Source: Codonopsis lanceolata
Lineage: Eukaryota; Streptophyta; Magnoliopsida; Asterales; Campanulaceae
Direction: 5' to 3'
NCBI GenBank assembly: GCA_013146195.2
Contig: CM028377.1
Coordinates: 61,498,360 to 61,562,359, forward strand
Length of the DNA stretch: 64,000 bases
Below, piece after piece: positions 1 to 12,044 of the stretch; the first letter of the stretch is position 1; each line of letters begins with the position of its first letter. The position numbers and the translations under genes are program-made. The notes under the pieces were generated by a model. That model worked only from the letters and a program-made list of their open reading frames with translations, made no database searches and was not told where the DNA came from.

Positions 1-43
<43 letters not shown>

Positions 44-179
44 GGCAATAATAATGGTAATAATAATAGTAATAATTAATAATAGTGATAAATTTGTATT
101 AATATTAATAAAATAATAAAAAAGTGATGATAATAATAATAATAATAAAATAAATAATAATGATAATAATATGATTAAA

Positions 180-241
<62 letters not shown>
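1..241. repeat. (TAA)n microsatellite field
   Basis: Long runs of TAA with interruptions. The matching field in copy B (17935-18440) is longer and rearranged, as expected for a slippage-prone array. Confidence 0.95.
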
Positions 242-243
<2 letters not shown>

Positions 244-1263
244 TAAATCACATTTTGTGATGATGTTATTTTAGTCTTTATATTTTATTTCAACACTATT
301 TCAACTTATTAATCAAACACACACACTAACTTATGAAAGCTAATCAGTACTTTTAAAAAGCTAAATTAAACATCACCAGTTATTAGTATCAGTCATAAGT
401 AATAAGTTATCAGTCATAAAAAATAAGTCATCAGCACATATCAATAAGCTAAATCAAACAGACCCTACATATATTTAGATACTCGCACAATGTTCCACTC
501 AACATATATCGTTTAGAAATATCAATGGAGTTTCTATACACAATTTATAAATTATAATTTTAATAAATATTCTACGTCTTAAAACTAATATCAACTATAT
601 TATTTAAAGATGTCTCAAACATTGTCCATTTTCTTTTAAAAAATATTTTTTTTCATATCAATTATCAAATTTTATATTGTATTTGTAAATTTGAAAATCA
701 ATTTTTTTTTTATAAAATGACACTTTTAGTAATTCATTAGTAGTAAAACGATATTCTTATACTTATTTTTTTAAAGTGGACCTTTTAAATGAAACATTCC
801 AAAATAAAATAATAAACTATTTGTTCGAAACGAAATAAATATTCAATATAAACCTTAATATTAGAATATGTTTTTTGAAATTATTCATATATTATTTTTC
901 ATAATATTTTCAAATGTTATCTGACATATATCAAAAGATTTACCAAACAACTAAAAATCATTTTCCGTAAAATAAACGAAACATTAAACGCAATAAACAA
1001 GATATCCAGCAATGGAAAACACATAATGCAACAAGCCCATGATATCAAGTGTAACCAATTAGATTGATATGTTACATACCATCATCATCTAGGATGAGAA
1101 GCAAAATACACAAAAGGGAAAGGCAAAAATATGTAATTTGACTCCCGATCATAGTTTCCAAAACCCCACATTTCCCATCAAATTAAGGTTACAACAGAAC
1201 TCAACACCCGTAGGATATCCAGAGAAACAATTTGTGCCTGCATTATGTACAGAACTTTCATCA
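242..1263. other. AT-rich region downstream of RING copy A
   Basis: No coding signal is visible. The first 250 bases contain scrambled repeats of AATAAGTCATCAG and AGCTAAATCAAACAGAC type, resembling one end of a small MITE; similar motifs in the opposite sense occur at 17730-17880. The segment nearest 1264 is probably the 3' untranslated region of the minus-strand RING gene. Confidence 0.5.
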
Positions 1264-2222
1264 TCACTTCATACTAGAACCTGCTGCTGTCTTTGAAGAC
1301 CCTACCGCTCCCTGGTCAACTGATCCAATACCTAACTGTGAAGAATACGACCCACTTTTCTTCAAATTACCAGGAAATTCCTTGCCTACACTCTTCAAGG
1401 AAAGATTCTTCTTTATTCGATTCCGATTGAGTAACAACATAGCATTCCGTGACGGTGCATTCAAAGCGCCTTCAACACAATCACCCGCCTGAGTGCACGC
1501 CCATGGTTTAGATGGTCCATCCTCCCGGAAAGGTCTAAGCCTAGGGAAACCGTTCCTCAACTTAGAAAAGACCCGCTGATCCGGGGAATTTTCTTCTTCT
1601 GATTTAGCACAGATAGGACATGGAGGATCATTTTTGCGCATTTTTGGTGTTGTTTGGTCCAAGCATTCAGCATGGAAAACATGGCGGCAAGAAAGAACTC
1701 CAGCAACTGGCATGTCTCCACTTCTCACAATCCGGCGCGAACTCCAAGGTGATCTCTGAGAAAGAAACCTCTCACAGAGACCACATTTGAAACCATCCGA
1801 CGGGTTAAATGATCGATTGAGAGAATCGGATTCAATTGGTTCAGAAGCATCTGAAAAATCTATATCAGCACTGGCAGTGCTAAAGCGATGTCTTTCTCTT
1901 TGGTGACTACTGTCATCAAATTCTGAAAGCCCCGTAATATCTCTTTCGGATGGAAAAGAAAGGGGGTGAACAGGTTTAGACATAAAGCAACGGCGACTTG
2001 AAAAGTTACGATGAGTGGATTGAGATTTGGGCATGACCTCATAATCACTACTGTCTGAGCGCGAAGAGGTAGAACCCCTGCTATCATGTGTAGCTGAAAT
2101 ACCCTGCAAAAAACTTGTTCCTCTCAGCAACTTAACTCTAGTATATGGAAAATGAAACGGTAAAAAGCAAAGATGAGAAGACATTACCTCCATAGCTGGT
2201 GAAAATGATAGAGGCCCCATAA
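1264..2222 (-). CDS. RING-H2 E3 ligase, 3' exons only (copy A)
   Basis: Last two coding exons of the RING gene described at 19437-26530. The exons are 2188-2222 (35 bp) and 1264-2103 (840 bp), separated by an 84-bp intron with GTAATG donor and TTTTTTGCAG acceptor. The RING-H2 cysteines and histidines are all present. It differs from copy B by Ala versus Val in the TQ(A/V)GDCVEG segment. The first coding exon is missing because the contig ends at 7765 inside the preceding intron. It should be read as a partial duplicate and not as a separate short gene. A single reading frame runs through the 84-bp intron, which would otherwise invite an intronless 331-codon model. Confidence 0.85.
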
Positions 2223-3342
2223 CTGCAAAATTTAGATGTGGGACAAATGATATCAGCAAGTAAATAAGAACATAATTGAAAATTTCAAGTAACTACTTTT
2301 TTTTCTCAAATGCAACTTCAACAGGAAGCCAAGGTTACAGCATTGGCAGCAGTGAGAAGTCTGAATAACAAGTATCAGTGTTGCATAGCTAATTAGCTAT
2401 ATAGGTCCTCAAATGGCAGTGTCACTAAAAGAGGGACAGCCAAAAAACAAAAAACAAAAAAGCAAAAAGCATAAATCCATTGAAGGTTAGATGAGACTGT
2501 TTAAGACAGTATAATCCGTGGTGATAAAGACACAGCTCGGATTTTAACTAAATTTGCAGATACCAACTGGACATTCATTTAATTTGATTAATTAAAAAAA
2601 CACAAAAGTTCAATTTCCTGTTTAGCTTTGATGCCTACTCCAGTTTTCAACAATCTATGTATTCTATGCTACTTGGCATTAAGATTAACTTTGGTAAAGG
2701 ACAAAAAAAGAACTTATCAAAGGAGAAAAGAGAAATAACGAGACCTTTTTTCCTTTTTATCCACAAAACAACAAGAACAAGCAAATATAACAGAATTTGA
2801 AGAGATGAAGGAAAGGGATAACACCCTCATCCCATAAAAGAAGTCCTACCATCAATTTAGTTTATCCCCAAGAGAATCCCATAATTTCTGAATTCAAGCT
2901 AGATTTTTTCATTGTTTTTCCAAAAAAAAAAAAATCAAGAACATTATGTTTTATCTTACTTGTCATACAACAAAATATGCAGTTTTAGTGGAATTCAGAA
3001 ATACGTCATTAATGAGTTCGACTTCCAAAATATTACTCCTCTTTTAAGAGAAGGGAGTATTCTATCATCTGACCATAAAATTGAAAAATAAACAGCTCAA
3101 CTGCCTCAGCATAGTAACAAAAATTTCACATCACACACAAGCTCTATACTCAATTCAGTAAATATAGTTCTCTTTTACATTCTATTACTAATCTTTAAGG
3201 TTTCAAAGGGCAAAGAAGTTTTCAAATCATTCTGAAATTTGACCACATAGCACATTTAAACAATAAAATATAGAGTAATTGAACAATGGCTCAATAAAAT
3301 ATAGATTAATCATTGGTATGGTAATGTTGTTTTATATTTATT

Positions 3343-3453
3343 TTTTATTTTTTTGATAAGTGTAACCCCTAGTTGGTATGGGGATTGGAACCAAGAACAT
3401 CAACGTCTTAGCCTGAGTGCCGTTGCCATCACTCCCACAACTTGGGGTCATTC
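3343..3453 (-). mobile_element. tRNA-derived SINE (copy A)
   Basis: Short 111-bp element flanked by a perfect 14-bp target duplication GTTTTATATTTATT at 3329-3342 and 3454-3467. On the minus strand it has a pol III B-box-like GGTTCCAATCC (3382-3392) and an A-box-like stretch near its 5' end. It finishes in CTTATC followed by an A-rich tail. Size, long duplication, internal promoter and A-tail together identify a SINE. It lies in the RING intron in the same orientation as the gene. Confidence 0.8.
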
Positions 3454-4604
3454 GTTTTATATTTATTACCAAAAATATTTTTTTAAATGTATATAAAATA
3501 GTGATTTGATACTGTCATAACCTACTAGATTTACTTTCCAATACCGAAAGTGGACTATACTTTGGGATCGAGGGAGTGATTGGTATGCCGTCTAACAACC
3601 TCGACCTTATGTTACCCTCTCATCCCATAAGACATGAATCATTATTCATGCATCAGCTAGTGACCAATTAACTCCTTACTGAATCTTCAAAGCAGAAAAC
3701 GGGGTTGGAGACAGGTGCTCATTGTAGAGCAGGACCTACATGTTAAGGCACCTTTGGACACACCAAAACTCCCTCAATTTACATTGGCACTCAATTTGCA
3801 TCAGAAACTTGAGATTGATATTTTGACAAAGTTGATTGATACAGATATATGAATCAGCATTTCTGTATCAGCTAATCACTTGGATGACCCCTGATCTACA
3901 ACAGGTTCTATGTTTACTTTCTGCTGTTCCTAAGTAATTTCAGGTATGCACAGTATCAAGAGCCACAGGATATTGCTAGAAGCTATGCGTAGAATTGACC
4001 TTTTCCCCTAGACTCTGAACGTAAATTTACCACATTTTCCTGGAAAACTATCCTACTTCACATCAACTAGCATCACAACTTCTTCCATCAAAGTGCGGCA
4101 AACTAAAATGGAACTTTGCTAACATATTGTGGACCATAACTCAAGTTCATAAACACAACTAAACAAGCTTAAAGCTTTTCTTAACAACTATATATGTGGT
4201 TTAAAGTTTCAGGACTGAACCCTGACTGGTAGTCTATGAACAAACAATATGCAATAACTAGAGAGGAAGATCTGGGGAAACAAATTTTCCTACCTCTATC
4301 TATATCTAGATATTTGGTTTTCATCTTTACCATATTACAAGACTAAAGCCCACCAAGAACAATTTTCAAGACATCAACTAGATATACATTCGACTATCCT
4401 TCAGTAAATATGTAACAAAAGAAGTTAATTCAATAAAAGATATCTTTAAAAAACAAGAATAGCCATTTTTCTTCCCTCTCATGAGAACAATTGTCACAAC
4501 ACACTAACAACTGCAGAGCTAATTTCAATAGTATCTTTATGGCTGTCAACATAAGAGATAAGATTAATACAGAAGAACCTGCTCCCTCTACTGGCCCATA
4601 TCAA

Positions 4605-5509
4605 CAGGGCCGGCCCTGTAAAATCGGGGGCCCAAGGCCAATTACTTCGAACGGGACCCCCTTCCTTCGTAGCATAAATATTTTTCCCAATTTTTGAAAA
4701 ATTAAAGAAACAAAGGTTACGTATGTCATTTTTTTCTATTGGTAAATCTTTTGAAAATATGTCGAAAAACATTTTCGGATGTTTGGCAAGCACACGGAAA
4801 ACAATATATGAATAAATACAAAAAATATATTCTAATATTAATGTCCATATTGAACATAAAATAATGTTTAACTTTAAGTAATTTTCCTTTAGTAATCCTT
4901 AATTTATCATTAATGGTGTCAAATCAATAAGGTCCATTTTTTTTCAATGTCACAAATACAAACAAAAAAATTGGTAATAATGAAAAAACGTTTTAAAAAA
5001 GAAAATTGATAATATTTGGGACATCCCTAAATAATATAGTGGACACTAATTTTATGATGTAATGAGTATTTATTTAAATTATAATTTATAAATAATGTGC
5101 ACAAACTCTAATTATATTTCTAAACAATGTATTTGTTGAGTAAAATATTGTGTGTTTGTAAATATGTATAATTGTGGAAGAGGACAAAGGGGTGCTCGAA
5201 CATTTGGAAAATGAATCCGTAAGTCATTTTCCTGAAAAGAAGGCTTCATTTTCCGTTGACTTGGAAAAGCTTTTATATTGACTACATTTTCCTCTGGTTA
5301 CCAAATACTAGAAAATGAGGAAAACGTTTTCCAAAAGTCATTTTCCGTGAAACAAATGGAGCCTAAGTCTTTTTAGAAATTAGAATAAGGCATTTATTTC
5401 ATTTTTTAATAATGTGTAGGGTTTTTGTGAGATTTGGGGGCCTAAAAATTGGGTATTTTTAGGGGGCCCAAGGCCATGGCCTCACTCTCCTTATGGCAGG
5501 CCGGCCATG
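4605..5509. mobile_element. Non-autonomous hAT-like transposon (copy A)
   Basis: A 905-bp element flanked by a perfect 8-bp target duplication CATATCAA at 4597-4604 and 5510-5517. Its ends are short inverted repeats that are themselves palindromic: left CAGGGCCGGCCCTGT, right GGCCGGCCATG. The subterminal GGGGGCCCAAGGCCA motif is present near both ends. An 8-bp duplication and C/TAGGG-type termini fit the hAT superfamily. The interior is AT-rich with ATTTTCC-type repeats and no transposase. Confidence 0.8.
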
Positions 5510-5780
5510 CATATCAACACATGCAGAGCAGCGCGCGCAACCATCCATCAATAAGTTTCAGGTGAGAGATGGAAAATTAAGAATAAAAATCACATAAAGA
5601 GATTGATTGTAATAAATGAAAAGCTTGAATGAAAGAGAAAAAGTTATGCAATGGAGGCGATCGTTGAAGTACTTTGGTAATGTTGACCAGGGAAATAAAG
5701 TGTTATCCTCACATCTTCCCATTACACGATTCTTTACAGAACTTGCAGACTATTTGATTGATGAAGACAAAATGTATTTT

Positions 5781-7083
5781 GGGCCACTGTACTTTACAAA
5801 ATTGCAATTAGGCCACTTCAACTTTAAAATTTTCATAATACTGTACTCAAGTTATGTTTCAATTTAACCCATTTTTTGGATGGACGTTAAGTTGAGACGT
5901 TAAGTTTTGTTAAATATCTATTTTGCCCATGTTCATCATCATCATCTTCTCTAATCAAGAAAAAAAAAAATTAAATCCCAAAAAATCCCAACAAAATTGA
6001 ACTTCTGTTAATACCTATTTTGAAAATTGTTCTTGGGAAAGGAAATGATCATGGGGAACGGAGTATACTTCTACAAATTGATTTGTGGTTTCTTCCAAAT
6101 CTACGCAAAAATCCCAAAATTTATTAGATATTTGAGGGATGAAATTGGTTTAGAGGATGCAGACAAAACAGCAGCAACCATGGCTAGTTTGCAAAACAGA
6201 GCCCAAGCCAAACTAATGGGATATGGCTATGAATGTGGTTTACAATCTCAAACTTCTCAATTCCCCAAACGTTTGTGATGAAAAAATTGAAAACGATTTC
6301 TATACTATATACCCACAATCTAGGTTGTTGTCCGCTGCTGACACCCCAATCGGAAATCGGAAGTGTAGAAGAGTGCAAAAGCTGACGGGAGGAGAATCGC
6401 CGAGATCAAAGCGATGACAAGAGAAGTCTATAGATTTGGGGAGAGTGGAAGAGGCAACATGGATTTGGATGAGGGTGTAGCTTTGGTGGATGACAATGTG
6501 AACTTCGGGAGCAGCGGTGGAGATGTTTGCTGAAACATGGACGGGTTTGCTGGAGACAGCGGCTATGGTTGGAGATGAGAGCCTTGGCCAGAACTTGGAG
6601 ATGGGGCGTTGATTGGAGGTTTGCATGGGAGCTGGTGGATTGTGACCGGAGTAAAAGGCTAGTGCTAGGGTTTGGGAGATAAGAGAGTGTAAATTGAGTG
6701 CTACTTGGTGGAAGTGGTGACCAGTGCCATGGAGCTGCTGCTTGGGCTTTGGTAAGGGATGAATTCTGGAGATGAAGGTGGTGACCACAGATGGAAGGGT
6801 TTTTGGCTGAAGATGAGAGATGGAGCGAGTGAGAGAGAGGCAGGAGATGAAAGAAGATGATGAAGCTGAATATAGGGCAAAATAGGTATTTAACATAACT
6901 TAACGTCCATCCAAAAATGAGTTAATTTGCAACATAACTCAAGTACAGTGGCCATTAAGAAAATTTTAAAGTTCAAGAGGCCTAATTGCAATCTTTTGTA
7001 AGGTACAGTGATCTAATTATCTAATTGCAATCTTTTGTAAAGTCCAGTGGCCTAATTGCAATCTTTTGTAAGTATAGTGACCC
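5781..7083. mobile_element. MULE-like element with unidentified cargo (copy A)
   Basis: Long terminal inverted repeats (roughly 150-200 bp) begin GGGCCACTGTACTTTAC and end GTATAGTGACCC. The inner parts, with GGATGGACGTTAAGTT and its complement, are also inverted. The right end has extra tandem copies of the subterminal motif TTGCAATCTTTTGTAAAG. A clear 9-bp duplication is not visible. The interior (about 6000-6880) is purine-rich and contains gene-like open frames on both strands. I cannot assign these to a family, and the frames differ between copies A and B, so a captured fragment is more likely than a working gene. Confidence 0.6.
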
Positions 7084-7765
7084 AAATATGCATCTTGCCA
7101 TCGATGAATAAAACACAACATGGTTCAGATAACGACTCATACAGCATGAGTTGTGGTTTGTGCTTGCGTATCTGAAAATTTTATACATATTTGAAAAGAT
7201 ATAAGTATAATATTTAACTAAGACCAATTGCAGAAGCCAGTACAGTGAGACCATAGATAATGCAATTTCGTGTCACAATGTTTTGGTCGATAACCTGCAG
7301 AAATTTCAGGACTACAAGTTGGAGGCAAACTTGTGAATCTGTTCATCTTAGTTTGGCAAGCAGTGGTGTATGTTTGTGTGTGTGCGTGCATATACATGTA
7401 TATAAAAGACATCTCTATTATATAAGCAAAAGCAAACTACAGAACATATATCCATAAATCCACACAAGTAACATATTTCACTACATACACGCAGAAACAT
7501 ATATTTTCTCAGTGAAGTCCAAATTCCAAGTATTTCAAGACAGCTACATGAATTCTTTTCTACCATTCATCTGATTAACCAAAAGCTACCATATTCCTTC
7601 CTCCCTCACTCTCTGCTTCTTAAGGCTTCCTGCGTGTGTCAATGACAGCTTGACCAATATTCTCTCAGTTTATCTCCTATACAGGCTAGCTATACCATTT
7701 TCTATAAGTGGAAGCATTAATTCAGAATATAGGAATGCCTATTTACAAGACAGATTAAGTGCGCA

Positions 7766-7865
7766 NNNNNNNNNNNNNNNNNNNNNNNNNNNNNNNNNNN
7801 NNNNNNNNNNNNNNNNNNNNNNNNNNNNNNNNNNNNNNNNNNNNNNNNNNNNNNNNNNNNNNNNN
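7766..7865. other. 100-N assembly gap
   Basis: Exactly 100 N, the usual placeholder for a gap of unknown size. The sequences on the two sides are unrelated: RING intron to the left, retrotransposon gag/pol to the right. Confidence 0.99.
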
Positions 7866-8300
7866 AATGCACTGGGCGACCACCCCGCTAAAGAAACACT
7901 TGCACTTCGAAATCCCAACAAGCACTCAAGATATCATAAAGACGCTTCTACCACACGAAGAACGATCAACTCAAGCGAGCAATACGGTTAATAGATCGAG
8001 GCGAGCTCAGGAGGTTCGAACAAAGAAATAACCGAGGAGATCGAGATCGAGGAGGAGAGCAACGACGAAATCAAGAACCACAACTGCACAACCCAAGGCC
8101 AAAAGAACGTGATCGACACGATCGAGAGGCTACTCCAAGTGGTACTGCTTAAGAACATGATCTACAATCAAGCACGTGGTGAACACGATGCCCCGAAAAG
8201 ACGGCAGGGGCATTACATTTATGCCGAGCGAGCTAGCCATTACGAAACCAAGCAAGGCAGCCAGCCACTAACTCGGTGGTCCTGAATCCACAATAGCGAC
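7866..8300 (+). pseudogene. gag C-terminal remnant
   Basis: Interrupted frames preserve the usual end of Tat-type gag: a basic Arg/Asp/Glu-rich linker follows an LKREIERLIDRGELRRF-like stretch at about 7970-8020, just ahead of protease. There is no intact zinc knuckle in the visible part. The start is cut by the assembly gap. Confidence 0.55.
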
Positions 8301-8650
8301 GCAAAAAGAGTCCCGATAGACACGGGCATCATGGATATTTTGTACTACAAATGCTTTCATTTCGGTCCCGAAGTGGTCAGGGGACGCCCATCTCGTGCCA
8401 AGTTCAAGATAATCGAAGGCTTCACCGACACCGTGTCGCGGTAAAAGGATCGATCACCCTCAAGGTTGTATTAGAGAAGAAACCACCACACCTCGAATCC
8501 GAAGTGGAAAGGGATTTTCTCGTGATTGACCTCCCATCCCCATACAATGCAATCCCGGGTTCCCGCCTACAAACAAAGTTTCGATGGCTCCTCGCTGCCC
8601 ATCAAAGCGGTAAAATACCCCACGAGCAATCTAGACAGAATAAGGCTCAA
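8300..8650 (+). pseudogene. Retrotransposon aspartic protease remnant
   Basis: The protease core is recognisable: an RVPIDTG active-site segment at about 8308, then a KIIEGFTDTV-like segment. The typical C-terminal block DFLVIDLPSPYNAI lies near 8515-8555. The DTG motif is present, but the following residue pattern and the frame are disturbed by stops and frame changes. Confidence 0.7.
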
Positions 8651-9074
8651 TGACCCTACCAAAGACTTCGAATACATCTATAAAGAAAAAGAAAAACAAG
8701 GAAAAGTTGAATACCCAACCTCGAATCCGAGGTGGTGAGGAGGATAGACCGACAAAGAAGGCAAGAGAAGACGAGGGAAATTGTCCCCGCTCAACGCACC
8801 AATCGAAGCTCCCACAAAGATAGCAATTAGCGCTGAAGCCGGAACGCCAGCCGAAAGAAAACATGAGGCACCGCGCTAAACCCTTATAAAGTCAAAAAGA
8901 GCAAAGAAAGAAAATTGAAATGGTGGAAAGCTCTGACATCGAGACCGACGGAGATCAAGCTTTATGAGGACCGGAGGAATAAGGATCAACCTTGACTTCC
9001 CGCAGCGTAAAAGTTAAGGCCTAAGAGAGATACCGTAAGAGGAACGAAAGCACCATCATTAAACTCTCAAGAGA

Positions 9075-9620
9075 GTTCGGATGTTCGCCCGGAGGTCGAG
9101 GACATGGAAGGAATCACCAGACGTGGCCGTACATAAACTTAGTATCGACTCGACGCCTATTCGTATACAACAAAAGGCAAGAATTTTTTTTCCCGTGCAA
9201 AGAGGCGATCAAGGAAATAAGTGTCCAGCCGCCAAAGCGAAAATAATAAAGGAGGTTTCAGATGCAACATGGATAGCCAATGTGGTCATGGTGAAAAGTC
9301 GAGCGGAAATGGAGAATGCTGCGTAGACTTCACCGATTTAAACAAGGCTTGTCCCAAAGATCGGTACTTCGCCGAGGATCGACCACCAGATTCATCGTCG
9401 GGCACAAAATCCCGAAGTTTTGTCGATGCTTATTCGGGTATCATCAAATACGAACGTGGTCGGGCGACTGCATTCACACGGCTGCCCGAGCCGCAGAGAG
9501 ACTATATCGCTACACACTCACGATGCCCCTTCGGGTTAAAGAACGCAGGGCCACGCACCAAAGAATGGTGAATAAGGTGTTCGGCGACCATGCCAGTGGA
9601 GAAACGTAAGCATACATCGA
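9075..9620 (+). pseudogene. Reverse transcriptase remnant (Tat type)
   Basis: Several RT blocks survive in shifting frames: ATWIANVVMVK, CVDFTDLNKACPKD, SFVDAYSGI and FGLKNAG. The catalytic YVDD block is not clearly readable after 9600, where an AYIDSTW-like segment replaces it. The protein is non-functional. Confidence 0.8.
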
Positions 9621-9894
9621 CTCCACATGGTGATCAAGACAAAGCAGCCGACCATGTCGAGGACCTGGGAAACCTCAGAAACCTAAGGAAGCACGAATGA
9701 AATTAAACCCTAAGCAAAATGCGCTTGGGGTAGTCGCCGAAATTCCTCTACATGGTCAACGAGAGGAATCATGCCAACCCCGAGAAAATAAAGGCCCTAA
9801 CAACTATGTATACTTGGCTCGTATCAAAGGCCCTAACAACTACGTATACTTGGTCAGATCGCATCTCTACCGGGCAATGCGGTGTTAATCGCAG

Positions 9895-10740
9895 AGGAAG
9901 ATAAGTCAAAAAAGTTCTGCCTACTATGTATCTCATGCCTTAACCGAGGTCGAGGAGAGATATTTAGAGATCGAGAAATTGGTGCTCGCCTCTAGTAATC
10001 GCCGCTCGAAATTGAAAGCGCATTTCCAAGCTCATCCGATGTTGGTCTACACTGCACTCCCGATGAGACAAATCCTCGCATGCCGACATACGGCGTGAAG
10101 AATGTTAAAATGGTCGATTGAGCTATCGTGGTACTGGATTGAATACGAGCCGAGGAGAACTATTCAGTACGTGCGTTTCAAGTGCACTTCATCGCCGAAA
10201 CTTCATTTACAAAGTGAGCAGCCAAGGATAATACTGAGGAAAGCCTGGGACAAACCGAGCGACCGAAGAAAAGACTCGAGGACAAGCTAACAAAGCTCGA
10301 CCACCCGAGCATTGACTCTATTCGTGGATGGATCTCTGCACCACTAAAAAGCAAGGCAGAATTCAATGATTACCCCGTAAGGGGGGAATTAGGTCCGGCC
10401 TCGAAGTTCGGTTTCAAGCTTCAAACAACTGCCGAGTATGAGGCGTTGTAATGCCTAAGGTCGAGTTGGCAAGAAGCCGAGGCCGAGAACATTGTAATAC
10501 GCAGATGATTCCCAAATGGTCAAACAAGTTCTCGGCGAATACGGGCGAATCACCCGATCTTGGCCAAATATCAACAACTAGTCCAAAGAACTCAAGGAAT
10601 TCAAATATTGGGAACCGGAGCGTATCAAGGAGGGAAGACAACGCACGAGCGCATTTTTTGTCAAAAGTTGCTTCTTTTCGAAGCGGTGACATCCCCGCCG
10701 GTCGAGCCGATGTTCCTCAAAAACCCAATCGCGAGAGAAA
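9895..10740 (+). pseudogene. RT connection and RNase H remnant
   Basis: A segment like ALTEVEERYLEIEKLVLA is encoded around 9935-9990, followed by HFQAHPM. RNase H traces follow: FVDGS at about 10320, a DSQMVKQVLGEY block at about 10505-10540, then an ENARAHFLSK-like end of the domain. Stops and frame changes occur throughout. Confidence 0.7.
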
Positions 10741-10989
10741 GTAATGATGGTCGAAGAGGCCCCGGATGTTGGATCGACGAGATCAAAGACTACATCGAGC
10801 AAGGTATTCTACCCGGGATAAGGATAAGGCACGATGGTAAGAAACCGAGCATGCCTAAGCATCTGCTATCGGGGAATGTCAGTACAAACGATCCAATACG
10901 AAGCCCCTACTACTGTGTAAGACCGTAAATCGGTGCAAGGCCTCCTAGCCGAGGTTCATGGCGGGAATGCGAGGACACCCGGAGCAAGA

Positions 10990-11985
10990 ACTCGCGTATA
11001 AGATCAATTTTCACTGTACTACCGGCCGAGTACGAGGAGAGACGCAGTATAATACGTGAAGAAATGCGACAAGTGTCAAAGATTTGCAGATATTCCTGCA
11101 CTCCCATCCATACCTCGCATTAACGGTGATCGCGCACGGCCATTCGACATGGGGATAGACCTCATCGGCCCTTTCCCCAAGGCCAAGCACGGACGCGAAG
11201 TTCATCATAAGTAGCCGCTGATTATTTTACTAAATGGGGAGGCCAAGCCCTCGGCCAAGATCACCGAGGACCAAAGCGTGAGATTCGATACGAGTAGATC
11301 TTCTCGCCGATTTGGTCTTCCTGATAAGTAGTCTCCACCATGGTACCCGCCTTCCAAAAATTCACAATGAAGCCGCGAAAGGGTAAATGTCAAACACAGA
11401 TGTCTTCGTGGCTCACCCTGTGGCAACGGCCAAAGCCGAGGCAGAAACAAGAAAATCTTGCACGCCTCAAAAGAAATTTGACGAGAAAGTGGAAGTTGGC
11501 TCGAAGCACCGCCAATCGCCTTACGGGGCATCGTGACCACCGTCCACCTGCCTCACGGCGAAACTCCTTTTGCGCTACCTATTACGGATCTGGAGGCCAC
11601 GGCCCAAATGAACTAGCGCCTCCCCACGGCAAAGAGTCACCTTCTTCGACCAAAGTCAAAACGAGCCGTCAAGATTATTGATCTCGACAACACTGGTGAG
11701 AAGTGAATCGAGGCAAGACTAAGGATGATCAATTACAAGAGGCTCACAAAGAGAAACCATGACAAGAAGGTCAGACCGAGGAGCTTTTCAGTAGGAGATT
11801 GGGTCCTGAGGAAGATTGAAGCAACATGCAAAAAGCTTGGCGTAAACAAGCCTCTCTCCGAATTGGGAAGGACCACTTAGGTGACCAGTGTTGTTCGAGA
11901 AGGACGCACGGCCAGCGTAACTGCACGGAACACCACTAAAGAACCCATGGCACGGCACGATCACTTAAAGAAATATTATCAATGA
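10990..11985 (+). pseudogene. Integrase remnant
   Basis: The HHCC zinc region leaves CDKCQRFADIPA at about 11070. The catalytic core leaves a DMGIDLIGPFPKAKHG block at about 11150-11190 and VAADYFTKW near 11215. The C-terminal part has FSVGDWVLRKIEAT (about 11785-11825) and ends HLKKYYQ-stop at about 11985, the normal end of Tat pol. Frameshifts and stops disable it. Confidence 0.75.
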
Positions 11986-12044
11986 TGTAACTTATGACAG
12001 TTGAGTTGAGGAATGAAGAAATTCTATTATGCTTTTTGTTACCA

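Larger units (their letters stand above)
1..7765. repeat. Duplicated block I, copy A (contig 1 end)
   Basis: This block is nearly identical to 18240-25978, with scattered SNPs, 1-4 bp indels and different TAA-repeat lengths. It ends exactly at the 100-N gap. Copy B continues past the matching point (25978) into the 5' part of the RING gene, so copy A is a contig end and not a natural breakpoint. It carries the last two RING exons and most of the large intron with its SINE, hAT-like and MULE-like insertions. A redundant haplotype is the best reading; a recent tandem duplication is the alternative. Confidence 0.9.
2223..7765 (-). other. Large RING-gene intron, copy A
   Basis: Non-coding AT-rich intron of the RING gene, cut by the gap. 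It holds a SINE (3343-3453), an hAT-like element (4605-5509) and a MULE-like element (5781-7083). I see nothing else that can be named. Confidence 0.7.

Noticed and set aside
1232..1492. Plus-strand 86-codon frame (and its twin at 19405-19665)
   Set aside because: It is the antisense shadow of the C-terminal coding exon of the RING gene; the minus strand carries the conserved protein.
1264..2259. Intronless 331-codon RING gene model
   Set aside because: The homologue pattern and splice signals show an upstream exon, a 35-bp exon and an 84-bp intron; the long frame merely reads through that intron.
3382..3392. tRNA gene
   Set aside because: A B-box-like motif is present, but there is no cloverleaf; the flanking 14-bp duplication and A-tail identify a SINE.
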